A program made the translations under genes and the position numbers. This document shows, piece after piece, positions 35,701-50,700 of a stretch of DNA of 64,000 bases. The stretch is from Ostrinia nubilalis (Eukaryota > Arthropoda > Insecta > Lepidoptera > Crambidae), in NCBI RefSeq assembly GCF_963855985.1, contig NC_087092.1, forward strand, positions 7,192,001-7,256,000, read 5' to 3'. The notes below the pieces were generated by a model, which was given only the letters and a program-made list of their open reading frames with translations, made no database searches and had not been told where the DNA came from. Within the stretch, counting starts at the first letter, position 1, and the number at the start of each line of letters is the position of its first letter.

Positions 35701-38700
35701 CGCGAGATTTATCGCTTATTCTGTATTAAAATATACATTTGCTTACCTAATGGGCTTTTTTGTCGCGTGCCACAAAACGACTCTGTGATCCCGTCCCGTT
35801 GATGGAATTTTTATGATTTATCAATCTTACTGGACAGCTAAAGCATTGCGAGTAAAGTGGGTTAGATGTGTTGTCAATTTGCATGTGAGTTTAATTTATT
35901 AAACGGCCGTAGATGTTCCGGAGGCAGGTGTGGCGTGTTGTGTTGACCCGGGGGTACTATTAGCCTTTTTATAAACGCCAGTAGCCGTCGATAGCATCGC
36001 GGCTCCCGCGCACCGCTTACTTTAATGAGCCATGTCATTTATCGACGCGCGGATTACAACTCTCAGACGGCGATATCACTCATTTTCTGTTACGATCTTC
36101 GCTCTGTAAAGCTATCCACCTCAATATAATTGAAAACGATTAATAAAACAATTCGACGCTGTTTTATCATTTTGTTGGCACATAGTTTCACGCGGCATTG
36201 GAAGACGCTTTCAAACTCCTGGAATGGAAAGGATACGGCATAAACGTTAATGGCGAGTACATCACTCACCTTCGGTTTGCCGACGATATCGTGGTCATGG
36301 CAGAATCGCTGGAGGACCTCGGCACCATGCTCGAAGACCTTAATCGAGTTTCCCAACAGGTAGGCCTTCGGATGAACATGGACAAAACGAAGCTTATGTC
36401 GAACGTCCATGTTGCGCCCTACCCGGTGTCGGCTGGAAGCTCGATTCTTGAGATTGTTGACAAGTATGTCTACCTCGGACAAACGATCCAGCTAGGTAGG
36501 TCCAATTTCGAGAAGGAGGTCAATCGTCGAATCCAACTCGGCTGGGCAGCGTTCGGGAAACTACGCAACATCTTTTCGTCCAAAATACCCCAGTGCCTGA
36601 AGACGAAAGTCTACAACCAATGTGTGTTACCTGTGATGACTTATGGCTCGGAAACGTGGCCCCTCACTATAGGCCTTATACAGAAGCTCAAAGTTGCACA
36701 GCGTGCTATGGAGAGGGCTATGCTCGGTGTTTCTTTACGAGATCGAATCAGAAATGAGGAGATCCGTAAACGAACTAAAGTCGCTGACATAGCCCGACGG
36801 ATCAGCAAGCTGAAGTGGCAGTGGGCAGGGCACATAGTACGCAGAACTGACGGCCGATGGGGCAGCAAGGTTCTGGAATGGAGGCCACGTACCGGAAAAC
36901 GCAGCGTGGGACGTCCACCCACAAGGTGGACCGACGACCTGATAAAGGTAGCGGGAAGGCGCTGGATGCAGGCCGCTACCAACCGTGCGATGTGGAAGTC
37001 ATTGGGGGAGGCCTATGTTGTTGAAATGATGATGATGTTGAAATGATGGCACATAGTACCTAAGTTATTGGTAGAGTCAGACACGCGATTTAAGTACTTG
37101 ACTAAAATATGCGATTGAAACCGCAGGAAGTAAGTAAAATCAGATACATTAATCAAATGCTTGATACATATTTAAAAGAATCTCGAGTTAGGTTCGCTAC
37201 ACTGAAAAGCTTTTGAATACAAAGTTATATTTCAAGTTGCCATTGACTCTGCTATGGCTTTATTTGAATAAAAGTTCGTTCAGTAAAACAGTTTAGCGAA
37301 ACAATAAATTTTCTGGTAGGTAGCATTAAGTGGTGCTTCAGTTTTATTGTTATCGTTTGCATTCATAACATTCTATATTTATTATTATACGAACCATTAC
37401 TAAAATCTGATATAGTGTATGCATTTTCTTTTGTATTTAGCTTACAGACATAAATATGGAGCAATACGAATAAGTTTTATCTTTGTTTGCTACTTTGAAA
37501 TCGCTATCGAAACGGATATTTATGGACATATAAATTATCTGTAAATTGAACTTTATGCAACGAATTTTATGTTAATAAATGAACGGTAAAACGCAGTGCA
37601 GCGTAATAATAGACCGGGAGTCCCTTCGTGACAATTTAATTGAATCATGCCCAGTAATTTCTAACGTTCGCGACGGAACGCGTCAGTCTCGCTTCGTAAT
37701 TAAGTAATGCTACACGACTCGCTATTTTTGTCGAGGCCCTGCCGTCTATTAATATCCCATAAATTGTATTTTATATGTAGTTACAAGTAAATTGCTAAGT
37801 CAAGTACCTGTAATGATCATATTGCGCCCGGCTCCAGTCGGTTACTGAGAAACAATGTTGGTTAAGTGACGATATTTTAAGAATATTGCTCACAAATTCG
37901 CAATTACTGAGTAATATCATACTGATTCATGATTTATTTTAAGCGTGGGGGTTCTAGGAGTATGACTAAGTTTTGGATTATTCTGTAATCTGCAAGTAGG
38001 CAGTTTCCGCACTGCAAAGTGCCCACAAAAGCTTATTAGCAAACATGACTGAGAAAGCTTGCAAACCGCGAGCTTAAAACATTCGGGCTCTATGTTACGA
38101 TACTAGCAGTTTCTTATAAATTATTATTAGAATGACATTGATTTATCTTCTTTTAAATCGTAAAGGAATGTGTTTTAAAGGTAATTTTTGAAATCACGTT
38201 AAAAACCCGGATATCTCGAAAAAACGTGTTCGACCACTTTGAGAGAGGTTTGCGATGTTTGCCAGTCGTGTTAGTGGCGTATTTGGTAAGGGGTGGGTTT
38301 GAGTTACGCGATAGTGGTGCGGTGGTGTCGGGTGTGCTTGTGAAAGTAGGTGAGAGGAGCGGTAGCGAGAGCGGGAGCGGGCGCGGGCGGCGCGCAGGTG
38401 CTGCGAGGCCTTGCCGCGAGCGCGCGCGGTATGCCGTCGCACCGGTTCTTCTAGCACCGCGTATTTTTTATATGCTACACATCATCGACATTGTTATTAT
38501 GTTTTGCTATGATGCAAAAAAAACAAGTTTAATTCGGATGCACGGAATCTATGAGGACTTTGCTCGCTAGTGGATAATCAGTTGCTTAGGCATGTACGAA
38601 CATACCTATAGTGTTTGCGCTTATAAACTTTTTTGATAATTTAAACTTAATTGACTAGTGCAGTGTTTATCTATCCAGATAATCGAACAGTAACTTTCAA

Positions 38701-41700
38701 TTGCTTAATTCGAAGTTCGTACGGTACTGAAAAAACCTGCTGTCTCTGCAGGCAAGTTCATTGCACTGTCTCCGCGAGATATGTCGGAGCTAAAGAACTG
38801 TTCATTTTGTAGTTAGTAGTAACCAAACCGCATTACCACAATACAAATAGTAGAGCGAGGAGATAACGCGTTCGCACGTGCACAGATATAGACTCAATCC
38901 GAAACTGGAAATGTAATTAGCATGGCAAATTTCGGCATAGTATTGGTCTCTAGGTAGTCAAGAGAATAGTTGTACGATATACATACATTTTACTAGGATA
39001 ATAATGTACATTTTCCTAATTAAGACCTCCGATTTTAATGAATACGCTTCTTTTAATGGAAACCTCTTTTTGTTTTTATTTTCCGTGCCCTAAAAAGAGG
39101 TGTTGCGATTCGCCAGAACCTATAATATTACGCGAATAAGGCCAACCAAGTAATTTCAGTGTAAGAAACTGTTATTACCACACTAAAGAGAAGTTAACGG
39201 GGAGTAACTTGAACAGTGCCCATTTTCTGAAATTGTTAATCATCTTTTCAACGAAAATCGTTGGCAGATTAGCTGGAAATCTTGGAAATATCTTCCATTT
39301 GGCTAGTGCGTAGAAAGTAGAGTAACGTAAACGAAGCTATTCTGGCTAACATAAAGATTCACTATAAGAAGCTTCTAAGTACATGGCTTGCCAATTTAGT
39401 TTAAGTGTCTGTTGTCAGAAATGTTTGAAAACACTGTCGATGAAGGGGTATTATAAGTGATTTGTCTCTTTTCGGAGTAGGGTTATGTTTTTGACACCAC
39501 GTAACAACCTTGATGCATCGTGGGCTTTTATTCGCTTTGTTAAAAAGGATGAGAAAGAAATAATAATAATTCCGTGACTCGATCTGAGGACTAGAATTGG
39601 TTCGAATAAACCGCATATTTTTTTTACGTTAACGGCTAATATTCTGACACGAGTGCTGTTTCAATAGAGAACGTTTTAGTAGGGTGGAATTCGAAGATTG
39701 TCAAATCTGCTCCAACAGCTGCTCTTTACCACCAGTTTGCTTGTGAACACGATTTTAGCAATAAAGCCGAAACGTCTAAACTGTAACTTTTGCTCTACAA
39801 ATACGTCAAGCTGTTAGTGCGTCAAATAACGAGTTTGAGCCTCTCTGCTGTCAGTTTATGAGCTATGATATAGGTTCTGAAAAACATCTGCCTATAGCCA
39901 GCCCGTTGACCGCGACTGGCGCTGTTACGTTGGGAAGGCGCCGCCGCGACAGGCGGCCCACACGCGTAGGGTTGCCAGCTCGCCAAACCTTAACCGGACA
40001 GATCAGCCAGTTGCCGGACATTTGGTTAAAAGGCCGGACACTGTACATGAATGGGGATTATGTGTCTCAGTATTAATAGGTTCGTTCGTTAGTTCGTTTC
40101 AGCCAAATTACGTCCACTGCTAGACATTATAGTATTATTAATAATTAATAAGCTATTAGGTAGGTACGACAAAAAAATTCAGTGCAACAACAAGCTTTTT
40201 CATTAATACCATAAATCTCACTCGTTTGCCAAATATAAAAAAGCCGGACAAGCCGTTTATTTTGGTCGGACACGCAATCAAAAAGCGTAACTATGTCCGG
40301 CTTTATCCGGACGCCTGGCAACGCTACACACGCGGCCTTGCCGCCGCCGCGTGCCCCGGGATCGTTTACTCGAGATACAATTACATCTACGTACTTGCAT
40401 TAAACGCATATGATTAGCCGACCTCTCTAAACACGGCAAATCTATAAAAAACAAAGGTCACGCCGATCATTAAGAAATTAAATCTTAGATCGATCTAATA
40501 GCCAATTTGTAGGTTTACGACGATAATTGTCGTGTTTTGAATGATTAACGAGAAAAAAATATTTTTGAGGTATGAAATTAGACGTAGTAACTCGGATTTA
40601 TGTAATGATGTTGGTATTAAAAGTTGCCAATTACCTGCATTAAACTGATCAAATGCTTATCCTACATAATCAATGCTTTATTTATTGATACTGAGTGACT
40701 ATGTTTGTGACTGAGTTTCTTGCGCTGCTTCTTCTCAGCACTGGCCCATTTATTGTCCCGAAGCAGTGGTAGGGTTAATATTGGGAAAAGTGCTTATTAA
40801 AAGCCTATTTGCAAAAATAAATGATTTTTATGAGTTTATACGAGTACCTTAAGTAGGCAATATGCCATTTACTCACTTTCAATAATTATATTTTTAAAGT
40901 AGCTATGTACGAGTAGGTAGTAAAGGGAGTAGGTAGCTACTGCGCGTATACACACCTATGTATTTACTACGCAAGTTGACCCTACAAATAGGTTCAGCAT
41001 TTTTAGCCTCATGCATAAGAAGATAATTTCAAGCTTCAAAACTATAAAGTGCCGTTGAATTTATAACCGTCAGATAAGGATTTAATAAAATAAAACCATC
41101 CTCGCAGTCCCCGAGCAGTCTGCGTCTCCGGCCGGCCCCACTATGTAAATTAACAAATAAAACATTTCGAACCAAACGTAAACATCCCACGAATACACAT
41201 CCAGTATTCTGCGAGAAAACTGCGTATATTAAGAAGATTATACAGCTGAATATATTCACATAAAGATTATGCAAATGCGTTTGTTTCAAATGCGCAATGC
41301 TTGCAGCTAATTACAATTATTCTGCACTTGCACGATAACATAACATTTCTATTAGCCAACTTAATATTCATGAAATTTAATTACAATCTAGTTGGAATGG
41401 GAATCGTGGCTTCGTATCATCTTTATTGAGTGTTGAAGACTTTATTAAGACCTGATTAACATAAGACCTTATGCATTTGTTTTAATTAATAAAGTGATTT
41501 AATCCTAAACGAATATTCATATTCATAAGTTTAGCTTTTTATTAGTAACAAATGAATGCGTTAAATACTAATACATATTCTGCTTAGAGAACAGCAAAGA
41601 TGGAACCACTGGCTCGAACTGTCGTACTAATATTCTGTAGATTAGCTTGTAAAACGTTCGTTTTGGAACAGATGCATTTGAAAACTCAGTTCAATCCATA

Positions 41701-44700
41701 TCTGGAGAGCTAAAGCTTCAGGTATGTGGTTTCGGTTGAATAGAATACCACCACCCCACTCATACCGTAAGTGTCATAAGAGGGAACTAAGCGGGAAATT
41801 TGCGAACATTAGGCCTCCCCAACTCGTCTGGCCAGCATGGGGATGCCTTATATTCACAATCGCGTCCTCTCCTTTGCCTCTGGTAAATTAGAGAGGATCG
41901 TCCTACTGCAATGAAAAATCTAATGACTGTAGCCCTTAGTTACCATGGCTTTACATTAAAAGTAATCGCTAGCGAGTACTCAAAAAATGGCGCTGTAGAG
42001 TCTGTCATATACTGTCTTCATTTTTTACGCAGTCGCTGCAAGATGTAAACTCATTAATCTGATGATTATGAGCTGAAGATTTTTTTCCCCATTGAGCTTG
42101 CAAATGGCCGCATTAAGATTACGATACCACTTTTGAAGGTCCCGTGCGCTTGCGCAACCGTCCAGGAAGCGTTGAGGATATTAATTTGCGGTCGGGATTG
42201 CTGGCTTATCACGGACGACAGGAAGTCGCGGGCGTGACGGCCACCCGAAAATATGACAACGTGATTGGTACAATAGTAATAGCATAATTTAGGATCCACA
42301 TTGCTACTATGATGGTAGAATCAATAGCTATCAATTTCGTATACCTAGTCCCTTAATGGAATAAAAGTATTATAAAATGTGGTGTAATAATAGACGGAAA
42401 ATGTATAAAATGCTGTATAAGTATAAACTAACAGGTGAAATGTAGGTTAAAAGCTTCCCCATTGCAGTAAAAAAGTTTTGATGGGGCTTCATTTTTGTGC
42501 ACAAGAGAAATATGCGTAGAATTAATTTTATTTCATTTGAAAAATTTGGACTTTTGTTTCTCAGAAAGGCAGATATCATTCGCTTTTCTTATGCTTAGGT
42601 TTCATTCAAATTCATCATTATGATCTAAGCAAAATCAGTTGGGTCGTTTGTCATGGTTTTCCAATAAAACATAATTAACAAAACGCCTATTAATTTTCAT
42701 GAGCCGATCTCATGTCGATAATACATTAGCATGAGTAAAAATAAACGAATTACAAAAAGTGTAACAAACGTTCTAGTACGGAGAAAATGTTTTAGATTTA
42801 TTATTAGCAGAACTTCCCACAGTAGATAATATTAGAATATGGAGGTGTACAAGCTCCTAGTAGCCCCTACACGCCAGATTCGCAGAACACTCATTATTCT
42901 AATGAAGTGAAGCGATACGTGATAGAGATCAGATTTCATTGAACATAGCAATTCGTTTGTAGAGCATTGCAACTTCGGAAAATCTTTCAAATAGCAATCC
43001 ATGACATGGCATGGTATAATTCAAATTTTTCAAAATCTTATCAAATGGTAAGTGACATAACTATTACTAATGCAAAAACATACAAAAGGATCGGTGAAGC
43101 GAGATTTATAGGCTGAAATGAGTAAAACAAAAGATTGCTACGAATGTATACTACAAAGACACTGCTACGAAATTCACAGTCAACAAAGAAAATGTCACAA
43201 GCATGACTCATTTCGTAGTCGTCGTAGCATTTCTCTTATTTGATAAATTATCACTGTGACTTTGAGTTTCTTCAACATAAAACAAATAATTTAAATCAAC
43301 TTACGAATTGCGGTCATTTGATAAGCAAAATTTGAATACTGATAAAAACCTTGCAAAGGCTTTTTAAAAACTGATATTTTTCAGTCAGTTAAACTTTCTG
43401 AAATACCAGGCTTTCAATACAGTTTTAAAGTTCGTACGAGTGGAAAGTCATGTGTAGACATGAGATATAAACCTATCTTAAGTAATTAACCTACTCAATA
43501 TTTCCTCACCGCTTATTAGCTTAACTCATAGATTATGCACATGTCACTCATGTTCATTTAGTTTTTACGCAAATATGTGTGTGATAACGATGCTGGTGGA
43601 CTTATATCTTCAATTAATCATTTCATATCAGAATAGGTCAGAAGGCGACTAGAAACGGTCTAGTTTTATCGTGTCTCATTACGTTCAGTAGGTCAGTTGT
43701 GTGTGGTTAGTGACTTGTTCGTGATTGTTTAGATAATCTCTTGTATAATAGCATCTCACTACTAACCCTACTTTCGTTCAAAATAAACTATCGACGCTTA
43801 AAAACCCGAAAATACCAAACACGATTTTTTATTGCGTTATGCTTAACCACAGTGTTATCTGTTAAATTTTATGTTCAGTACACATTACTTACTAATAAGT
43901 AATGGGTAGTCGACAGACTTATAGTTATTTTTAACCGATGAGTAGAAAACGTAAATATTTCGCTATCTGAGGGTTACTTCAAAGAGAAGCAGCCGAAATA
44001 CGAGTGAAGTAGAGAAAAAACAATAAACACCGGTGAGTGGGTGACCTCGGGAAGTACCGACCACATCCAAAGTGAAACGAAAATTATTGGGAAGTCAGTT
44101 GTTACACCTGCAGCTTCGATATGTTTCGACGAATTTAATCTTAGAATAATAACTTTCGATCGATTGTTTAGGATTCGTACTAATGTAAATTTTATAAAAA
44201 CTTTAGCTACTAACAAAATATGGGATTGGATTGGATTTTGTAGAGCTGGTTTTCCGTTCAGACAATGGCAAAAGTGTCTCATGGCTCGGTGGATGTACAT
44301 GGTGTATTTGATGATTTTGCCTATTAAATGACAAAACAGTCGCAGATCAGTTCTTAAATTCATTACTGCTACTTAAATCATTATTAAATACACCTACGCA
44401 TAACGCAGCAATTTAGGTAGATGTACCTTATGATATGCATACCTTAGTACCTAATGTAATCTTGATTATTGCCTGGCTATAAACAGACTTTCGCTCTTTA
44501 GGTATGCCTACTTTAAAAGCGAATTTTTCATTTTATCTTACATGAAAAGCTAGATTGGAAATATGCGTGGCATGTTTGGTGTTAAAACGTATGATAAATA
44601 TACAGTTCTATGCAAATATTCTTGACTAATATTGATCGTGTCTGACAGCTAGGATGCTAAAAACTTTGTACTTATGTGTACACACTGGATTCCTGATTTG

Positions 44701-47700
44701 GTCAAACAATTAAACAATCATTGGATTGCGTAAGGAGTATTTAAAGATCGTTCGAGGCACTAAGTAGGCACATAAATTAAAGCGTGTTAGATGACAATTT
44801 ATTTGCAGTTTTTTCGAGTAAGTACTTATATCTTTGCAAGATTAATAAGTTGCGACTATTCCCTTTTAAGGATGTGTGTAGGTTATTTTCCTAAACATAT
44901 TGTTCTCGACCGTAACACAGTATAATGTGTGCTATAAGATTTATTGTCACACTTGTTTGAGCGCTTGTTAAGTGGGTACGTTGACTGCGAAAGTGGGAAA
45001 TTCCACTATGGGTTAATGATATTTCTAAGGCAATGTTTGAAATTGACCGTAGTTTTTGTCTGCCTGCCTTGAAAGCTTCGTATATTGTTATCAATTATGT
45101 GATTGGTGTAAGTGAAAAAAGTAAAATTCAATGTGTCATCACGTGCCGATGTTTTGTAATTATTAAGTCAATTAAGAGACATGTTTTGTAAAAAAGACTC
45201 TACTTGATGTTTAAAAAATACGTAAGAGAGTGTTTAATTGGTAATTTGATACCTACTACCTACGATTTCCTTTAAAGGACCTGGTTGAGACCAAACACTG
45301 AATAATGACAAGTTGCCAATGAGTTTTACGCGTTTATAAGGCTTTATAGATTAAATCTACAGATGGCGAATGTTCTTATTGCAAAGATTTAAGGTTCATT
45401 ATTAAGATTTCTGATCAAGTAAACCGTATAGAGAAGTTATTATTAGGGTTGCCAAACTATCAATTAGCTTTGACGGTATCGTAAATATAAATATACTTAC
45501 CCATACTTCAAAATATGCTAATTCTGTTGATGACTTTGCAATCATGGATATATGGCATTAAAGTGGCGATTCTTGATTAATAATATCCGTACTTAACTCT
45601 CAATAGTATTGCTTTCTGTCGAGCTCAGTATCTACAGTAGATCGGTAATAATTTATCGGTACTCGTATTTCTTGGGCTGTTAAAAGGTAAGTCCTGCTGC
45701 ACAGATCAACCTGATAGTAACGTAATCCTTCAATTGCGTGAAAAATCAATGATATAAATCCAGATCTTTGTAAAAGAAGATGCCGACTCTATGTCTTGCA
45801 AATGGTACAAACCGACATGTAAATGTTTTATCTAGATGTTTTTATACATTCCGATAATGCTACAATTTGAATTTGGCAATTAGTTGCTATTGTTTTATGC
45901 AAGTTTGTGATGAGTTAAGTACTCTAGGTCTAATTTTGACAAGTTGTGTTAAAAAGTATAGATTTTAAACTTTGTCACACAATAAAAGATTTCCGTAGTA
46001 ATTTAAGAATGTACCTAACATTTTGGGTTTTTTTTTCGATATGTCGATTGTAAAATATCGATACTCTTTGCTTTTTATGACTGTACTGGCGGCACTAGTA
46101 TACTGGCGCAGCATATCCCGAGTAATCCAAGTGTTCATGCAAATGCACCAGAACAAAGACCCATTAAGAACACATTAAAATAATTACGAGAATGAGTTTC
46201 GATCTTGTTATGGATGAAAATGATTTCGCATTAATAACCGTTGCATTTTATCGTCACAAATGTACGGAATAATCTCAAGAAACTCCTATCTGTGAATGGA
46301 TGGTTTTATTTGTGGCAGATGCGCTAGTGTGTCACTTGCAATATTGGGTCCACCCACTCGGTTAGTCATGTTTTTATTCCTAAGTCAACTACGTTTTAAG
46401 TGTTATGATAAAATTGATATTTTATTTTGAGATGTTAACGTTTATGATGAATGGCGACGCGCCCCAGCTTTAGTTTTTATGTTCTATTTTATTTTGTCAT
46501 GTTTGTAATTTTATTAGCGGCTTACTGACTTATGACAATTCTGAATTTAGGTTGATTTATGTCTGTGATATTAGTCCAAAGCCAGTCTAACGACGCCGAT
46601 AAAATTATAAATATGAAATTATTTCCGTCGCAATTACTTGTTGACTCATACATATAGTTTAGGTGTTATTATTAACATAACGATGGAATGATAACGCGGT
46701 AAACAAGGCGGTAACCTTTAACGTTAAATTTTAACACCTCGTTATCTATGTAGGTGAGATCTAGTTAATAATTATGTCAGTAAATTGCACAGTAATTGCA
46801 TCGTATAAAATTTACATTTGAATATTGAACGGATTGTAAAATGCCTAGTTATGGTAATCTAATTAAAATAATTTTCATTATTTGGTCTTTTGTAATTGGA
46901 TTATTTTGCAACTTGTTTAATTTATGCAATAAAAAGATAAAATTGACTTTAATATTGTTGGCAATAATCAAGCAAAGGTACCTATTATTTCTAAGTAACT
47001 GAATGAGATTAGTTTATTATTCCGTTCATAGGAGATCACCGATTAATTACCGATTTTTCGACCAACCGAACTAAGACGATATTCTTGAAAAAACTGAAAA
47101 CAATTTGGAATTAGAACATTTATTTATATGTATTCGAAGACTAGTCATTTCAGACTCGATTGTCGCGCATGGCTTATTTCTACTTTGAATCATTGATCAT
47201 ACTTTCTCGATTGGAAATCAAGTGAACTGTTCCTGAACTTCCACAATATTCATGGTAGCGCTTATTTGTTGCAGAACGGTTTCGTCGAGTGCCGAAGCGA
47301 GGGCGAGGAGTGCGGTCTCATGGACGACTGTGCGGTGGTGATGCCTCGCGAGGGTTGCTGCTCGCGCTGCAAGGGCTGCTGGTACAACGGCACCGAGCAC
47401 GCCTCCCACACCGAGTGGGGGGAGGAGGGGAGGGTGCTTCGCTGCGAAGCTGGAGTGGTCACAATCTCAAGGCCGGAGTGCTACGCGCCGTGCGACAGGC
47501 CGAAGCATCAACGGCACACGCATTACAACTGCCCTGTTTGTGATGGTGAGTTCATACTTCTATTTGCTGGATTCTAGAGGCCTATCATCATCATCATTTC
47601 AGCCACAGGATGCCCACTGCTGAACATAGGCCTCCCCCAATGACTTCCACATCGCACGGTTGGTAGCGGCCTGCATCCAGTGCCTTCCTGCTACCTTTAT

Positions 47701-50700
47701 GAGATTGTCGGTCCACCTTGTGGGTGGACGCCCCACGCTGCGTTTTCCGGTACGGTCTCCACTCCAGAACTTTGCTGCCCAATCCCAATAGGCTAGAGGC
47801 CTATTAAGCTTGGCAATTAGACATAGATTAACTAGAGCTGCAGGTAACCAAGGCAATGACATTGCTGAAGCAAGTAAATTAGTTCCAAGAACATAATTTG
47901 TTTTGGCATCTTTTGATTAAGTTACACTTCAATGCAAAAACTAATCATATCCAATTAGCGTAGTTAACGTTTCTACAGCATTTTTACACAAAGCCAGCTC
48001 TCGATGTCTCTATAATCGTGTAGCCGCAGTTTAGTAGATTGCTTGCGATCCATTGAAATGTTTTTTCCACATTAATGACACCGCTACGAGCATTAAGTGC
48101 TCATAGCAATCAAAAGGGTTAAATTACCCAGAAGAATTTACTCACCATTTCACGCCACGTTTTCCCATCGTGAGTACCTACGTTTTTCAACGGAGATAAT
48201 TGTTGAGCGGCGCTGGCGCAGCCGTGTCTCGGCGCGCGCCCACCCAGACGCATGCGCGGCAAAAAAAGAACCACCACGATCCTATACAAAAACAAACACA
48301 AGCCGCCACGCGAACTAAATAAAACCAAAACCACGGGCAATTTACCTCCGCTTCCAAACCTTAACAAGTTTATTAATTCCATATCAAATAATAGTAATTT
48401 ACAAGATGACGACTCGGAATCGCTTTTGTGTGCTGCCGACACATTCCGGAATATCGTTTTATTGGCCGTGTTTATACTTTATTAATTACCCGCCGGTTGC
48501 TAGGCGAGATCAAGGGATCTAGTACTGTGTATTGACCATTAAACGTGGATTAGCCATACCCATACAACTTTGATTTACGTTACGATTATATTGAAAATCG
48601 ATGGATATAAAATTGTACCTATATGCGGTATTGAAGATATTTTATGGGTAATTTGGATACTCTAATAGCCTGTGTACATCTTAAAGTTAATCTAAGTCAA
48701 CATATTTCAATGTTGAGTAAGGAATCAGCAATGCTTGTAAGTTCCTTTGTTTATGTTAGACTTGTAGGACAAAATATGGAAGTACATTATTCAGTCACAA
48801 TATGTCATGTGTCAGGAATACCTGGTGGGCAAACGTCGCCCACGCATCGTCACCAACAATGGCATGGTCAGACGAGTTGCGCAGTAGCACTTCAGACAAT
48901 AGCCCAGCCACTTGCCTTGTGGCTCGACCACCTAACGCCGCCATACCTAATTGCAGATTCCTATTATACAATAACAGTCATTAATCAGTCTGAACAACTC
49001 TTGATGTCACATTATGTACCGAAGGTTAAAAACCCTCTTATTGTATATTACCTACATTATTAATAGTTCCGACTGCGTCTTATTTTTTGTTTTTGTTTAT
49101 CAACAAAACAAAATGGCGCCAAATAGTAATTACTTCTTTGTTTTTATAAACTATAAAACATATGCGAGCGAAGATATAAATATAAAATTGAGAAAGGATT
49201 CAATTGTTTGTTGTTGAAGGGAGAGGAAAATGGTAATCGAAAGGTTTTATTTTATTTTTATGTACATTGATAATGCTCGGGCAGGAGGTTTCTGAAATGA
49301 GTGTGTAAGATGGACCACCCAGACCGTGTCGTTTCGCGGAGCCGATGAGCGATTCCCTGGCCGTAACCAGGAACAAAGGAATTAAATTCTTCCATAAAGC
49401 GAAGTAAGTCTTATTATGTGTTCACAGGGGTTCATTAAAATAATACATTCGTGGTCGGAGTCTCCCACGGCGTTGCGTCTCTATTATTGACCATAAATCA
49501 AAAAGTTAACAACCTACTTAAAAGGTAGGGTAAGGTCGGGTGGGTTTTTGTCGGTGGTCAAAGCGGCCGCGGCTCGGCTGCCCGAGGAGTGCCCTGTGTT
49601 TGTTTGTTTTAAGATCCCAACGGTGCATTAGGTTTTTTGCTCGGTATACTTGTTATTTTTTCACGATTCTGTCTTATCAGCCTAAGGGTTTTTATTGCTG
49701 GTTCCAAAAATGATGACTAACTCCAAGTCTGCAGAGTATAATGTGTGGAAAAATATTAAGATTGTTCTTACATTGTTTCTGGTTTCTTGTAACTTGAAGC
49801 AATTATGAAAATGTACACGTACATTATATTAAAAAGCCAAAAACGCTTAATGACACCGATAAATGAGGTAACTTGTAAACAATTTCCGTCGCATATCAAA
49901 AAAACCCGAAGCTTTCTTTTGGCATGCTAAAACACTAGCTCATCAAAATTCCTGCGGTGTTTTGAGGTGCGTCGTTATTATTAGGTATGCCTGCGTCGAC
50001 GACCTGAGAAATTGAAATAATTAGCTTGTGATGTACGCTTGATGCGTGCTATGAATCCTTAAACGAGCTATTACAGACATTACATAATGTTTTATTAAGC
50101 TTAGAAGTTTTTTGTTTGTGAGGTAGACATGATAATAAGGTGTAGGCATTCTTTTATTTTTCCCATGTCGACTATTACAGCTTATATTATCGTAAAGTTT
50201 TTTTTGCATTAATTTGCTTCGGTTACTTAAAATTTTACACCCACTTTATAAAATATCTCCTGAAAACTCCAGTAATGACTCAAAAATAAAGATTTGCTGT
50301 TTCCTAATTCCCACCTGTCACATTTTTGAGAAAATTTTACCATAATGACACAACACCACACTCGAGTTTCACCATATATCGCAACGTTACCATCTACCTG
50401 GACGTATCTTAAATGCAAATGTATTAAAATTCGTACTCGTATTTTACATAAATGAATTGAGTTATTATATGGTTCTTGTAATTGAAGTGTTTTCTCCGTT
50501 TATTATATGACGTAAAGCTTAATTATTTCCTAAAGGTTTTAAGAATACCAATTTTCAGTCACCTGTTAAAATATCGTTGGGGCTCTTAACCAGTCTTACG
50601 TAAACGATTGGGTCTTTGTTAACACAATAAAATAGTAATGCGTTTATCCGAATTTGATAATAATAATATAATAATACTAACTGTAATTTTCCGATAGCGA

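Larger units (their letters stand above)
40361..47274. other. Intron 3, last part
   Basis: No supported exon over almost 7 kb. Repeat fragments at 40711-40838 and 41811-41915 are listed separately. Overlapping frames on both strands at 43974-44363 have no recognisable domain. It ends in the acceptor TTATTTGTTGCAG at 47274. Confidence 0.5.

Noticed and set aside
38194..38570. Frames of 87 and 114 codons in the 38.3-kb GC-rich patch
   Set aside because: Low-complexity serine, arginine and glycine codons from GAGCGG-type sequence on both strands; not a supported gene.
43974..44363. 129- and 96-codon frames on opposite strands
   Set aside because: No domain, no splice context, mutually exclusive frames in intronic DNA.
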